A stretch of DNA of 64,000 nt from Aplectana chamaeleonis (GCA_029168955.1 JAPDOI010000106.1:18501-82500), one strand, 5' to 3'. Positions 1-12,500 are shown, numbered from the stretch's first letter. Notes: generated from the sequence alone by a model not told the origin. Numbers and translations: made by a program.

Positions 1-329
1 GCGGCTCAGGGCCAAAAATTGCCTGAGCTGCTTTCGTCGCATTCCACTTCGTGATAATTTTTTTCCTTCAAAGAAAGGGCGAGAGGGAGCAGACATTACT
101 GTTCATGGAGAAAACTCCAGAATTCCATAATGTGATCAAACAGAAACTCCTCTTTTGAAACGGCGACCTGAAATGTGAAGCTCAGGTTGAAAAGCTTTCG
201 AAAAAGGTCACAGCACAGCCGAATTCGCTTCGAGCTCGACCTCGTGAAAAACACTGCTTGAACGAATCCCGCTATTTGAGCGCAACTTCGCGTATACATA
301 TTTTGTCTTACAAGGGAGGTGTTTAGAGT
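1..329. other. No recognisable feature
   Basis: AT-rich sequence with no coding signal, repeat or RNA gene that I can support. It directly precedes the reverse transcriptase remnant and may include more of that decayed element. Confidence 0.4.
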
Positions 330-1243
330 GTCAAACGCATCTGCAAAAGAAGACTATGTTAGTATCTGTATGCTGACGACATCAAGGTATACGGTACTTA
401 TGATAATGAGACTCAGACAGAGGTTTCTCTAGCTTTGTCACAGTCCATGGTAGCAAATATTGTAGATTGGGCGTCTGTTTGGGAAATTCCTGTCAATTTG
501 TCGAAAACTTCATTGCTACACCTTGGCAATATCGTCCATTTCAGAATATAGCTTTAATAATTTTAGCATTAAAGAGTCACAAGAGAGTACGCTGATTTGG
601 GAATTATAGTCAACTCCAGCTTGAATTTTCTGAAACACATATAAACACGACTGTTCGAAAGGCTTTTTCAGTCATGTTTACAATTTACAGAAACATAAAA
701 GTGCAATGACTTTAGTATTTTGATCAAACTTTACAAAGCATATGTCGTACTCAGTTTTGGAATACGGTTCGCAAATTTGGAGTCCCTATACAGGGCAAAA
801 CTACAAATGAAGCTTGGAAAAAGTGCAACAGACTTTCTACAAAAATTTTGATGTATCGATGTTTTCCAAATCCCGACTACCCTCGGGCTATGCTAAGTTA
901 TGAAGAAAGAAAGGCAAAGTTTAGTCTGAAAAGCCTGCTTTATCGTCGCGTGTTTAACGATTTGCCTTTTCTGTTTCAAAATTTTAAATGTGAGGTCAAA
1001 CTCAAACCAAGCAAGTACTGGATATTTAGGCCTTGTAGGGGACGAACTGGTTTGTTTACACTGCATTGTCCTAAAGTCCATAGAAAGAACCAGTCAAAAA
1101 TCTCAAACTGCTTATTCTATAGATGCGCTAGGTGGTTAGAATTACTACCACCTAGCGTTCTAGAGTCATTCAACAGTAAAATCTTCTGCAGCAGGCTGAG
1201 AAAAATTGATTTGCTTTCAGTTCTCAGAATCCAGGATTTGTAG
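330..1243 (+). pseudogene. Non-LTR retrotransposon reverse transcriptase, C-terminal remnant (CR1/jockey-like)
   Basis: A broken + strand reading frame carries the reverse transcriptase catalytic motif LYADDIKVYG at about 367-396, followed by the usual downstream stretch (DWASVWEIPVNLSKTSLLHLGN region, given here only in outline). After several frameshifts and stops an intact 131-codon tail follows (848-1243) with the sequence YRCFPNPDYP and LKSLLYRRVFNDL. Tails of this kind (Y/F-R-R-x-x-x-D-L after a Cys/Pro-rich turn) are typical of CR1 and jockey-type elements, not of the RTE copies elsewhere in this window. The N-terminal RT fingers, endonuclease and ORF1 are missing, so this is a 5'-truncated dead copy. 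The following ~180 bases (to about 1430), ending near an A-rich stretch, are probably its 3' UTR. Family assignment is inference from motif style. Confidence 0.75.
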
Positions 1244-1518
1244 TGGCCCTTTGCAATGGTAACGACTGCTTGGCTAAACCTTACCGCTGGATGTAAAGCG
1301 GCTTTCCATGATCCTACCTTATGACACTTCGTGGATTTTCTTGATATTTAGCCCTGTGTGGCTTGTGTTGTTATGTGCCTTTTGTATTTACTGAAGTATG
1401 ATTCTATGGTGCCCTCCAAACTGAAAAAAAACGTGTTTTTAATGAATTCAAGGTCTGCTATTGTTCAAGTAGGATATTCGTGAGCCATGATTTGAATACC
1501 TTATTTTTCCCTCCGCAG

Positions 1519-1635
1519 TCCATTATCCTTCCAGTAGCCAATACTATGCGGGCATTCCAAAACCATTACACTCAATTCTATCCTTATCCAAAAGATGCCT
1601 CAGCAACAGTTTCAATGGTTGAATTTCGAATGCAG
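1519..1635 (+). CDS. Candidate isolated exon, unidentified
   Basis: A 39-codon open stretch bounded by a pyrimidine-rich acceptor (TTTTTCCCTCCGCAG just upstream) and a GT donor after ATGCAG. Phase is 0 at both ends. The residues (ILPVANTMRAFQNH, then FYPYPKDASATVSM) look like ordinary protein, but no partner exon was found on either side, so a fortuitous open frame is just as possible. No function can be suggested. Confidence 0.25.
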
Positions 1636-2339
1636 GTTCATGTCAGAGCACTTTTAGCAGTGCTGTGCTTCTGTGCGATGAATGAGGTTATCGTTCATGT
1701 TCTGTGTCACGTCAATCCAAGTTATGACCATTTGACCAGTGTGATAGCTTATAATTGTAGGCACCCTGAGTCAGTGCCATGAGCTCGTATTTAGATCAAA
1801 GAGATGCCTTCGCATCCGCTCGTGAATGGTCTCCTACCAGTTGCGCTGGATCTCGGTAGGGTTATCCTACAGACAGCTGCTCAATGGTCAAAATCTGGTC
1901 AAACCCTCTGCTTGGGCGGGCGGAAGTGATGTTAACGAGAGTGTCAACGAAAGCTCTCATTCATGCTGCTTGAAAAGTAACAGAAAAATAAATCTTGATT
2001 CCTCTATTTGTTTCTATTTATTTTCTCAATTAGCCATCCCTATTAGAACCCCAAAACTATTGGCTGCTACGGATCTTACTCAACACAATTTTTTCTCTAT
2101 GTGATCGGCCACTGATTTTCGACGAGCTTATAATCAAAACGTCAGATCTTTCAAATAGAAGCACTGTTTTTTCGGGCGAGAAGCTTAGTTTGCTTTAAGC
2201 TTCTTTTTCTAGTCAATCTGGTTGTATATTAATTACTTTCATGTTTTCTGTTCTCGACACTGCATTTGTTTGATTTGTTTCTTATACATACTGTTTTTTC
2301 TCTGGCGCACCTCAGCATGCATTCTAATAAATAAATAAA

Positions 2340-2860
2340 TTCAAATTCTCCACCCCAAATTATTCCCGTATAAAAATTTTGAGTAAATTCTGAGATTTTG
2401 AGCAAACTACCGTATACCCACCGTAATCTACCGTAATCTACAAAAATCGGTAAACGGATTCCAGATTCGTGCTTAGCACTCCAAACAACCCTCAGAGAAT
2501 GATATTGAGACATATCTATAGTAGAAATCCGGAAATCTTGAAAGTGGCGTTTTTCCCTCGAAATTTTCCCCGGTTGGGAAGCTTCAAACGAACTTAGCCG
2601 AGAACTTTGAAAAATCGACTAATAAACCACAGATTCGTGATCAGCTCTCCAAAAAACCCCCTGGGAGAATTTTAACTCAAATATGGAACAATTTTCTGAA
2701 ACGCTTCCAGAGCCCTCTAATCGGAATAAATAAACGCCCAAGCGAAAATCCGTCAAGTCCAAAACGCTGTCAGTCTGTACAGGGATTGGAAAATGCGCCT
2801 TCACCCAAATTTTGCTCAGGGGGTAGTTTTGACACATTTATGAGGTCCGTTTCCGAATTT
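2340..2860. repeat. Dispersed repeat with 'TTCGTGNTTAGCACTCC' motif
   Basis: Contains ACCGTATACCCACCGTAATC followed by a CAGATTCGTGCTTAGCACTCC-like block and a second GATTCGTGATCAGCTCTCC block with a run of CCCCCTGGG after it. The same string order recurs diverged at 7640-7740 and 11840-11920, and single arms recur in either orientation near 3600, 4050, 8475, 20745 and 20905. This is an old interspersed family with no coding capacity visible. The rest of 1640-5390 has no supported gene. Confidence 0.55.
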
Positions 2861-5394
2861 TTCGAAGACTAATTCGCTTTTTGGAAGGTTCAAAAAGCAC
2901 AAAAAACGACCTTTTAAAGCTTGCAACTTCTTGAAATCTGCAGCTCGTGGCAGGATACTGCGCAGTTTTACTATTGAGCTACAAGAGATAACAACGGTAC
3001 TAGTCGTTTTGACACTCTAAACACTTCCGTTGTTAGACAATTCTCAGGGCTATGAAGACGAAGAAAGCTTCCAGATGTTAGGATTACTGATAAGGTGCAC
3101 CCAACGTCCGCGTAAAGTAGAAGAAATACCCTCGATTTGAGAGAGAAAAACAAAAAGCTACGTTTTAACATCTTTCATGTGCGGTTTTGAAGTTACAGTC
3201 ATTCATTCGCCCTCAAGAGATATGATGCATATAATTTTCACTAGACATGTTTGACCTCCGTATCTTCGGGAGAACCTTGCATAGCAGCCATAGTGAAGAA
3301 AGTTCTTGAGAGTTCTTATCTGAAAAACGGCAATTCAACATTCAATATGTCAGTACGAAAGCAAGAATTTCAAAAAGAAGACAAGGGAAATAATTTTAGC
3401 GTTGCGCGAGTTGATCAAGGTGAATTACATAGCGAGAGTGCCCATGCTACGAGAAGTAAAAGTTGTGAGTGACTCCGGCGTGAACCTGTATCTGAAAAGT
3501 GATATGCTCGAAACAGTGGGTTGAAGTAGTAAAATAGTTTTCTACCTGATCTAGCCAATCACAAAACTCAAAAACGCCTGAAACGGACTTCATATTAGTG
3601 TTCAGCGTACAAAATTATCTCCCTCATGAAGCTTTATTGAGTTATAGGAGCAGTAATGAGCAATGAGTAGAAAGCGCGAAAACCTCGGCGGCCAGCAACC
3701 CCCTGCCTCCTATATACGGAGATGAGGGGTTAGGTATAGAGGGTCAAGGGTGCAGTGGCGGTGCGCATATGCTCGAAGCTGTGACACTACGGTTTGAATA
3801 TCATCAGAGGAATTTTTTTTGCATTCTGTGAAACGTTCACATTGTAGTAAGAGTACATGGTTTACTACACGAGATGTATGGCTAATGATAGTCCGCTAAG
3901 AAAAGAGCTTCCCGCAATCAGCAACGCGCAGCTATCTCTCGAAAATCGTTGTTAACCTGGGGAGCCGTGGCCTAGCGAAGTATGGCTTTGGTATCGCGCG
4001 TGGTTTTCCTGGACTTCAGACTTTTTGATGTGCTCATAGGGGCTATTCTTGGAGCTGAACACAAATACAAGTGTCAATTCTAATTTTCTCGCAAGAATAT
4101 AGAGTCTGCAGTCAGTTATAATGGTACCTTGCTCCTTGATATTTCAGTAGTTCAAAAGCAGAACTCATTTCAATTTTTATCACGCCGGAAAGACCCTATA
4201 GGCGATGTTTTAGGCGGAAAAGTGTTTTGACCTCCGTGGTACAATGATCCTCAGGATCTCAACCCATTTTTGGGGGTCCACAGGTCAAAATGTTATCGCC
4301 CAGGAGGATGATTTGCGGCACTGAACAATCTGAGGTCCGTTTTTGGTGTTTCGGACTCTATGGTAGCTTGCATTGGGAAGAACGTCATTCTGCTGCTGTA
4401 ATCGATCGTTTCGAGCTGATAAGTGTTTCAGATATAGGTTTAGGCCGGAGTCACTGCCAGTTTCTACTATTCGTAACATGGACATTATCGCTATGTTAAA
4501 TATTTTGCTAACCTCGGACCACACCAAAATGCTTCCTTATGAGTGAAGAAGTTAAAGTTGAGAGATTTCTTATCACAAAATTCTATCCATGTCGTGGAAT
4601 CGCTATGCTGTTCATAATGAAGTGAGCAAACTTCTGGTTCGCTTCTGGCTCTCTACTGAACCTCTAATACGCTAAGCGACGCATTCTCGGCCGACCCCGT
4701 TATGGAATGGCTATACGGTAAGTCATCGATATGTCTCTGTCGCTACTCACACATCCGCCTCGTTACTCCGGTTGGACTGCGAAGTGGCGTGGTGGGTGGC
4801 TATGGGGCGACAGTGACGTATTGCTCGCCTATGGGATCGACGGTGCATACCGTGGTCAACAGAGAACGGGTCGATCACCGTAGTATGAAACCAGTAGAGA
4901 ACCAGTGGCGGACCAAGCGTTTGTTCATTTCGTTGTGAACAGTATATTTTTCATAAGGTTACCGTGTCCTTCAGATCGTGGTCAGTTGCTTCCAGTGCTC
5001 GTCTCACCATTTCAAATCGTCTCATACTTTCCTCAAATTCACTGAACGATAAAAAGCTTGGAAAACACATTCGCGTTTTATAGAAAAAAGCGACCCCTCT
5101 GCGGTTAGCGTCATGAAGTTTTCCTTCTCTTCTGTCGGCAAAGGGGAATTGCCCGAGGCCGCACTCACGAGAAATAAGTTCCAATTCTGCAGGTGCCATA
5201 TACTATAACACCGAAAATGATGAATAAACATAAAAGAAATTCACTAACCAGTTTGGTGTTGAGGTTACGAAAGAATGTCTTGAACACTCCTGTCACAAGC
5301 ACGCTGTTCTCAACCATGCCTTGACCTTAATTGAGTGTTAGATATTTGTACATGGTACTCCAAATTATGCACACAATACAATACCCGCACTAAT
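2861..5394. other. Gene-poor stretch with decayed repeat arms
   Basis: Only short open frames without splice support occur here (for example 3251-3472 +, 73 codons). Single arms of the dispersed repeat lie near 3600 and 4050. Nothing else is recognisable. Confidence 0.4.
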
Positions 5395-5885
5395 TTTTCC
5401 AAAAAGCCGTGAAAGTCGCGAACTCGCGACTTTTGTGACTTTTCGTCATAACACGGCTCAAAGTAACCCATTAGGGGAGCTAGGGCATATTTGGAATCAG
5501 CATCAAGAGCTCTTCATTTTGAGCACAGATCTCTATTAACCTGGTTCTGTTTGAAGCGAGAATGGACTTGGGGATGAAAAATCGACTTCTCCGGATTGGG
5601 CTGCCGCAGTGCTTATTCAAAATAGGATCAGAAAGTAAAGTTGTAGGCCAGGTCCCAGGTCGATTGGTCTCGTTTAAGCTGAGAACGGGACGTCGGTGGT
5701 GTTTCCGTTCACTCGATTTTTCTGTCCACCCTATATGCCTTGTTTGCAAATCAAAAAATTTGTTTGCTCAAAATGAAGAGCTGTCGATACCGATTCCAAA
5801 TCTGCCCCTAGCTCCCCGTACGGGTCACTTTGAGTCGAGTTATGACGAAAAGTCGCAAATTCGCGACTTTTTCGAGCAATTTAGT
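5395..5885. mobile_element. Foldback (long inverted repeat) element
   Basis: The left arm (about 5395-5530) contains AGTCGCGAACTCGCGACTTTT, CACGGCTCAAAGTAACCC, GGGGAGCTAGGGC and GAGCTCTTCATTTTGAGCA in order. The right arm (about 5760-5885) carries the reverse complement of the same blocks in mirrored order. The centre (~230 bp) is unrelated. The open frame on the + strand across 5562-5993 simply runs through this element and is not a gene. Confidence 0.8.
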
Positions 5886-5941
5886 GCGGCTTTAGTGCGG
5901 CTATTGTATTTCAGCTATCATCTAAAGACCTTTCGCCAAAT

Positions 5942-6405
5942 TCGAGGCCGTGTCCACGATAGATCTCGTTCTCGAGGTTTCAGTGTGAAGTGACTATTTT
6001 GACTATTTTGGCAGATGCTAGAGAGGATATGGTCGAAGAAAGCAGCAAAAACGGGCCAGAAGTCGATGAAAACGGCTTTGAATGTTATCCCAGTGCGCCT
6101 GCCTATCCCGGTCCGCCACCCATTAGGACGAGCTTGTAGCGCTGAACACGTTTCGATGGCAAATGGCCAAGCAGCTCCGCCGCGTCCAGTCCGATCGATT
6201 CGCGCACATTTCGCGATTAACGCGCGCTTGCGGAAATAAGCAGGGTCCATGATTCTCGTCCACGCCCTGAACGTCAGAAACCGTTATTTTAGGTCATTCC
6301 AAACGTTTTTCTTCGCTGTTTCTTCAGTATTAGTTACCTCACGACCAAGCAGTTCCGTTTTTGGGTTGAACTCGAGTGCGATATTCATCGTGAATACTGC
6401 CTCTA
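5942..6405 (+). mobile_element. TTAA-family MITE, type 3
   Basis: The left end reads GTGTCCACGATAGATCTCG and the right end ATTCATCGTGAATACTGCC, an imperfect inverted terminal pair. The interior (GGATATGGTCGAAGAAAGC ... TTGAACTCGAGTGCGATATT) matches, in inverted orientation, the element at 50134-50588. The two copies define a ~460-bp non-autonomous family. There is no transposase. Confidence 0.8.
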
Positions 6406-6433
6406 AGTCGAGTGAAGGGACAAAACGCGATTA

Positions 6434-6929
6434 TTAAAGGCAGTGTTCACGATGAAAAAAGTTTTCGAAATTCCACTAGGATTGGGTAGTGGAGGGACAC
6501 TCTGTAACGTTAACGTCGAAAGAACGCATGAAAACGAGCCAGGAAGAGCCCCCAAAGAGCCCGGGAAGTTGCAACTTCTGAGCGCATTGAAACCCCAAAA
6601 GCGCATCACACGCCCACCGACGTGAACAAATGAATGCTCGAGATCGTGAGATGAGCGATGATTTTCAATCATTAGCCCCGTTCTTCCCTTCATTCTCAGC
6701 TTCTCTCTATACTCAGGTCAGCTCGCATAGATCGGCTGCAAAAGACGGAAGTTACAAGCCTCGGACAACTCGTCCACCATGCTTTCCCAGCTCAATTTTT
6801 GAGGGACCATAACTCCGTTCCCTCAAGGTCTTGTATGATTTCAGAGACACCATTGGAATCAGCATGGGGCCGTTTTCAAGATAGGCGGAAAAACAGATAA
6901 ACGATTTTCATCGTGAACACTGCCTTTAA
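6434..6929 (+). mobile_element. TTAA-family MITE, type 1 (intact, 496 bp)
   Basis: Begins TTAAAGGCAGTGTTCACGAT and ends with its inverse, ATCGTGAACACTGCCTTTAA, so the termini are perfect over 20 bases including TTAA. The interior has TAACGTCGAAAGAACGCATG and GCTGCAAAAGACGGAAGTTAC, both shared with the copies at 7838-8332, 19378-19706 and 57442-57939. Because TTAA is part of the repeated end, the target duplication is probably TTAA, as known for piggyBac-type elements; this is inference. Confidence 0.9.
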
Positions 6930-7021
6930 GGCGGGCCGCGCGGCAACGTCATATGGGCAACCACACAAGTATCGTAGTAGGACTGACCACAACGCGAAGA
7001 GGGGCAAGAAGACAGTTAGAG

Positions 7022-7837
7022 TTAAAGGCGCAGTACACCCTCAGACATGATTCTGGTGATTTGTATTCAATTGTGTAGCAGACCCTTCCTGTATAACACG
7101 TGCCCAATGCGAGATCTCAAGTCCTTCAAATGAGCAGGATATAAGCGACCACCACAGGCCCGGCTCCCTATCAGATTTACGGCCTGCAAAAACGAGACAA
7201 CTGTGTTTAGAGAGTTCTTATCCTAACTGCGCTGGCAAGTAGACTGCTTTTAGTCAGCCTGACCATTCTGGGTGAAATGCACTATACCAGAGCCATTTTG
7301 GACGTAGAATTTGAGTATGCTCTTCGCGCCTGCCTATGACCACTCTGAAAAAGTTATAGGAGTACCCCACGCTTGGCTGAAAGGTAACGGGACCCATCAG
7401 ACCATATTTGACGTGTTTTGATTTTTTTCCGAATTTCGCTCAAAGCTCGTATGTAGGGGTAATCTACGATGGCGAACATGAATCCGAAGCTCACTTGCCA
7501 GAACTCTGAGATTTATCGTAGGTTGCGGTATGCACCATGCCATTTAGGGAGCGAACCTGCCTTAGTGATTGGGAAGTCGACAAACGAACATCAAATTCGT
7601 ATTCACCCTAACAAACCCCGCATTGAGATTTTGTGTCAACTATGAGACTCTGTCCAAACTGCCGTATACCCACCGAAATCCACCGTAAGCTCTTGAAAAT
7701 CGATAAAGATTGCTGAGAATCTTGTTGAGCACCCCAATAAGCCCCACAGAATAGCTACTTCTGCCGTAGCATTCCCGAAGTTGTCGAAAGCCGCGTTTTG
7801 GGCTGAAAATTCCTCCGGCTGGGAAGCTTTAAACGAC
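7022..7837. repeat. Partial element end and dispersed repeat
   Basis: Position 7022 starts TTAAAGGCGCAGTACACCCT, an end that recurs inverted at about 48043-48068. At 7640-7740 there is a diverged copy of the repeat seen at 2390-2480 (CCGTATACCCACCGAAATCC, then a GAGCACCCC block). No gene is supported. Confidence 0.55.
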
Positions 7838-8332
7838 TTAAAGACAGTGTTCACGATGGAAATCGTTTTTCTGTTCACCCGCCTATCTTGAAAACGGCCA
7901 AATGCTGATTCCAATGATGTCTCTGAAATCGTGCAAGACCTTCTGGGACCGGAGTTATGGCCCCTCAAAATATTGAGCTAAGGAAACATGGTGGACGAGT
8001 TGTCCGAGGCTTGTAACTTCCTTATTTTGCAGCCGATGTATGCGAGCTGACCTGGGTAAAGAGAGAAGTTAAAAATGAAGGGAAGAACGGGGCTAATGAT
8101 TGGAAATCATCGCTCATCTCACAATCTCGAGCATTCAATTGTTCACGTCGGTGGGCGTGTGATGCGCTTTTGGGGTTTGCCTTGCGCTCGACGTGGCAAC
8201 TTCGGGCTCTTTTGAAGCTTTTCCTGGCTCGCTTTCATGCGTTCTTTCGACGTTAACATTACAGTGTGCGCCTCCACTACCCATTCCTATTGGAAACTGA
8301 AACACATTTTTCATCGTGAACACTGCCTTTAA
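7838..8332 (-). mobile_element. TTAA-family MITE, type 1 (495 bp)
   Basis: Inverted copy of the 6434-6929 element with nearly the same length. Ends are TTAAAGACAGTGTTCACGAT (left) and ATCGTGAACACTGCCTTTAA (right). Blocks shared in reverse order include CATGCGTTCTTTCGACGTTA. Open frames through it are by-products. Confidence 0.9.
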
Positions 8333-10763
8333 ACAGTTTTCCGAGACGCTTCGAGAATCCCCTATCTGCTGTAAGTGAACGTTCAACCAACAAACCGTAC
8401 AAGTCGAAAAGATATTACTGCATGCTAGGTTTGAAGAATGAAATGGATTCACCCGAAATTCGTCCAGGAGGGTCATTTTGGGAGCTGAACACAATCATGA
8501 GGTCGGTTTCCAGATTTTCGAAATACAACTGCGCCTTTTGGAAAGTGCATCGGGTACGGAAATCAGAGGAAAAAACATCGATAACTTTTTCCAGAGCTGT
8601 TTTAGACATCTGAGAAGAGCAAATTCGAATTGTACGTCCAAAGTGATTCTAGAAAAGTGCATTTTGTTTGGAATGGCAAGGCTTACCAATAGTAGTTTTC
8701 TTGTAGGCGATCTCCAAGACTGGAAATTAGCTTTGACCAAGACGCGCTTACCTAAGTACATCACTAGTACTGCCTTCTAATGCTAAGATTCCCTGATTCC
8801 GTATATAGGTTGGAAAGAGCGAACTTCCCGTGGTTTCTGGGCGTGCGTTTGGGGAGCGAAGGTTAGAGACAACGAGAGATTAGTGAAGAGGCGGAGACAG
8901 CAGCATCGGGCGCACCGCATCCGCCATGAGTGCCGGGAACATCGAGTTTTACGCAGTATAGCTGTGTTTCGGCAAATGAAGGATGATGAAAATTCTTGTG
9001 ACACCATTCTCATTGTATTCCTATGGGATCGTAAATCATCAATCACAAATATAGTATCGTAGCTATTACCTCTCCGCGCATCGACATTTGACGCCATGGT
9101 TAGCAGGATCTGAAACATATGACCATGCTGTTTGTGTGAATGATGTGTTGTCCGTGTCATTCGAAAAAGGAGCCGAATTCAGCCACCTAAGGCGAAATCA
9201 TCCTATCAATAGCCATCTTACAAACGTTTTCGGCATGTCACCTTCTCCCTCAAGCCGCAGTGGCGACGTACCAATCACATGACAAGAAATACGCAAATGC
9301 AAATGTTTGGGATTCTTAACAGAGAGGACTCACCGAAGCAACCAAAAGTCTCATGCTGAAAATGCTGAAAGTGATTATCGATGCTCATCCTATCTGACAG
9401 TGAGAGATATCGTGTACTCTTTAAGCTGGCTGTGTCTGGTTCCGCAGTGTTTGTCACGATTTTCATGAATGGCATAAAATGTAATTACACAATGACCTTG
9501 TAGGCCAATCTCTCGTCACTCTCATAACATTCGATAACAGATCCAGGAACGCTAGTTTCCAATGATAAAAAGCGACAGTCTCGACCGCATCAGGAGAAGA
9601 CCATCTGCTTCTCGTTAGCCTTCTACATTAAAAATAGGAGCGCTTCTCCCACAAATAAGTTATATGTTACCGTTCGAGATCTATCTAAACGCATGGCTAC
9701 AACCATATATTTTAATATGATTAGGATATCAATAATCCGATTCGGATCCAATGTGTACTAAACAACAGGTCATGAGTTTAGTAGAATTGATGTCATCAGA
9801 GGTTCAACAATTTCCTCGTCTTCAGCCGTAGCCGTCCAGCTTTTTCGACTCGGACCCAACAGATCTTACCCGGACGATGATAATGAAACTTTCCATTCTC
9901 AATCTAGTATCATGTTCAGATAAAGAAGGAGGGAAATTTATATCATATTAGGTTCTTGATCGTGCATGCTAATTCGGTTAATCGCAACCATACATCAACT
10001 GTCCTTAATTTTGGCGTATGTACTCCGAAATTCGTTGGCGATTAGCCTCAGACAAAACTGGAATTCGCCGACGAACAAGTCAGAGATTCATGTAAAATGT
10101 AGACTAAACTTTCACCATATTGGTGATGGTTTAGCCTCGGCTGGTGAAAGCTGGGGGCGATTGCCGCTTAAACACTCGTCAAGAGTCGACTCTGGCGGAA
10201 GTCGCCTTCCTTAATTCTAGAGTCGCCCTGATCCTTCGGGTACTGGTGAACTTCTAGTCATTTCCGTTGCCCGAGCTGGTGAGAAATAAGGGCCATTATC
10301 GCTAAAATCGACGCCCTGCCCCTGCGCTGGCAAAGATCACCCTCGTCTCTCTTTCTTTTCGCCCTGGATTTTCACCTATTGGCCAATTTTAGGCCAATAA
10401 CTATGACGATTATAGAATTCAGGTTTTATAATCGCCTCAAAAATCACATATTGGCTAACGCATATTTACTGCACTAATATATCCAGCAACCAACGTATCA
10501 AAAAACCGTTATTAACAACTCATAGAGCTCAGAAAGTTCCCCAGAAAACAAGAGAACGCATTCAACAAAGACCAAAATGAAACCGAAGTGGGTTTGAAAC
10601 TGGCTGCATCTCTTCCGAAATAAGCGTGAGATAGGGAGAGCAGACGTATACGCGCGGTAGCGGGTGTGATCGCGCGAGAACGAGCGTAAGCGTGCGCGAG
10701 CGGCTAGAAAATCGTGTGCCCTTGATGAACATCGATTTCACGTAATGGCCCGCCTTCGAAACG
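8333..10763. other. No supported gene
   Basis: An arm of the dispersed repeat lies at about 8455-8530 (GGGAGCTGAACACAATCATGAGG). Open frames up to 125 codons occur on both strands between 8420 and 9480 but lack convincing composition, splice context or motifs. 10640-10720 is CG-rich and simple (GCGCGAG-type). Nothing is recognisable in 9500-10640. Confidence 0.4.
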
Positions 10764-10832
10764 TATGGACGCTGCCTAAGGCGTCGATTTGCAACCGGAG
10801 GTTGCCGGGTTCGATTTTCTATGCTGCGAGAA
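10764..10832 (+). tRNA. Degenerate tRNA-like sequence (tRNA-derived)
   Basis: A B-box-like GGGTTCGATTTTC lies at 10807 and follows GGTTGCC. Upstream are CCTAAGGCGTCG (D-arm/anticodon entry style) and TTTGCAACC in the anticodon region. The acceptor and T stems do not pair cleanly, so it is more likely a SINE head or tRNA pseudogene than an active tRNA. Confidence 0.3.
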
Positions 10833-10975
10833 TTTCTGCCATGACGATTTTCAAGTCCATAAAGCCTACGCTGTGCTTTTGTGACAGTATATCGACAATA
10901 GCCGTCACATTGAAGAAGAACAACTATTCAGAAAAGCAAAACACGGGAACGAATCTTCTAATAAAATATCACTCT

Positions 10976-11446
10976 TTAAAGACACAGTCCGACCTCAGAA
11001 TCGATTTTTCTTTCTGCCTATCTTGGAGAAAATTTCACGCTGATCACAATGGTGTCTCCAGAGCCGCTCAGATCTCACTACGAACGAAGTTACGGCTCCT
11101 CAAAGATTTCGATTTTGAACGGCTAGAAGTTCTCGGCCGAGTTGTCTCGAGCCTGTATTTTCTCGTTATTGGCGGCCATCGTTCTGTAGCAGGCCACAAT
11201 ATAGCCAGACCGAAAACAAATATAAAAACAAAGATTTTGAACAAAATCACTCGCGCGTCTCTTCCCTATTGAAATCGGAAACCTGGGCGTTACCCATTTT
11301 TTCTTTCGAGGGGGCGTGGCCAATTTTTTTCCAAGCTTTTTCTCGCTTATTTGAGCGAATTGAGATTTCGCGCTAGGCAGATTTGCTATAGGCGGCGACC
11401 GGACCATAATATCAAAATTACCTCTGAGGTTGGACTGTGCCTTTAA
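10976..11446 (-). mobile_element. TTAA-family MITE, type 5
   Basis: Ends are TTAAAGACACAGTCCGACCT (left) and its inverse AGGTTGGACTGTGCCTTTAA (right). The interior block TGCCTATCTTGGAGAAAATT and GGTGTCTCCAGAGCCGCTCA recurs in the copy at 56998-57447. The 175-codon + frame at 10745-11272 is a run-through of this element and the preceding tRNA-like piece. Confidence 0.85.
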
Positions 11447-11839
11447 GACACTTTATCGATTCTACAGTCCTTCTTTATTTTTGCGTACAAGCTCGCCGCT
11501 GTACTCAAAATCGGCTACTGACCCCTGACCCGCTCACATAAAACTAGACCCCTGAAGATGTCGCTCAACTCTCGCAACCGAACAGAAATATAACCACTTC
11601 TTGTTGAGAAATCACGAATCGATAAAACAACATTGGTGCTGATTTCCCTTTCCGTGTTTTCCTTATATAAATATTTCTCTCTATTCCCTATCACCAACTT
11701 CGACGACAAACTCATGTGGATACCGCTCACAACCAATCGTCTCTGAAAACATCATAGCAAATGTTTTGCAGCAAAGGAGACTGTAACCTCAAGATACTCT
11801 GGCTGGAATTCTATAGACTACAGCACCTAGATAACATTA

Positions 11840-12110
11840 TATGATACTCACCGCAATCTCCCGCAACCTTCCGAGAGACTCGAAACGAATGTCATGTACG
11901 TGTTCAGCTCTCCGAAAAGCCCCCGAGGCAAAGTTTGACAGATGTTTCTTTTTCAGAAGCACCAGTAGGGTAAATAGCCACTTTCACTTCTCCGGGTTCG
12001 GAGGTCAGGGAAAAAGTTATTCTAGAGTTCGTCTAGGGGAGTTATTAGGGACACAGAGCACAAATCTGAGGCTCGTTTATTGTCTTTTTGGAGACTAAGG
12101 CAGGTCGCGG
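11840..12110. repeat. Dispersed repeat, paired arms
   Basis: The left arm has TGTACGTGTTCAGCTCTCCG with AAAAGCCCCCGAGG; the right arm has an inverted counterpart ending GAGCACAAATCTGAGG. Same family as at 2340-2860. The remaining sequence between 11447 and 12500 shows nothing supported. Confidence 0.5.
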
Positions 12111-12500
12111 AGGCCAAATGGTATTTATTTTGCATACTGGGCTCATCACTTTTTGCTCATCAACTTTTTTATTAACTACTATTCGAGCAGCCACCATGGG
12201 GCTTTTATGACTGTCCGGGAGGTAGTCGGTCAGAAAATGGCTGTATTGGTAGTTCAGGCAACCCGGTCAGGTTCTTTCCGTTGTTAGAAATGACTGTGAT
12301 GAAGACAACAAACGCGCAAAATTGAGTTCTTTTCCCTCTTGAAAATGTTCCTTGCCCCCCAGCCAGTGGAGTTCCTGGTTAAGACTCTCAGACAGAAGGA
12401 AATTTTGCATTCAATGCAGCATTCCGATAATAGATGTCATCTCGAGGTGGCCGCTATCGGTGACTTCTAAACGTTACCAACGTGATGTTGGCTGCCGCTT

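Noticed and set aside
5562..5993. 143-codon + frame as a gene
   Set aside because: It spans the loop and right arm of a foldback and enters the adjacent MITE; no start or splice support.
10745..11272. 175-codon + frame as a gene
   Set aside because: Most of it is the type 5 MITE, which recurs at 56998-57447.
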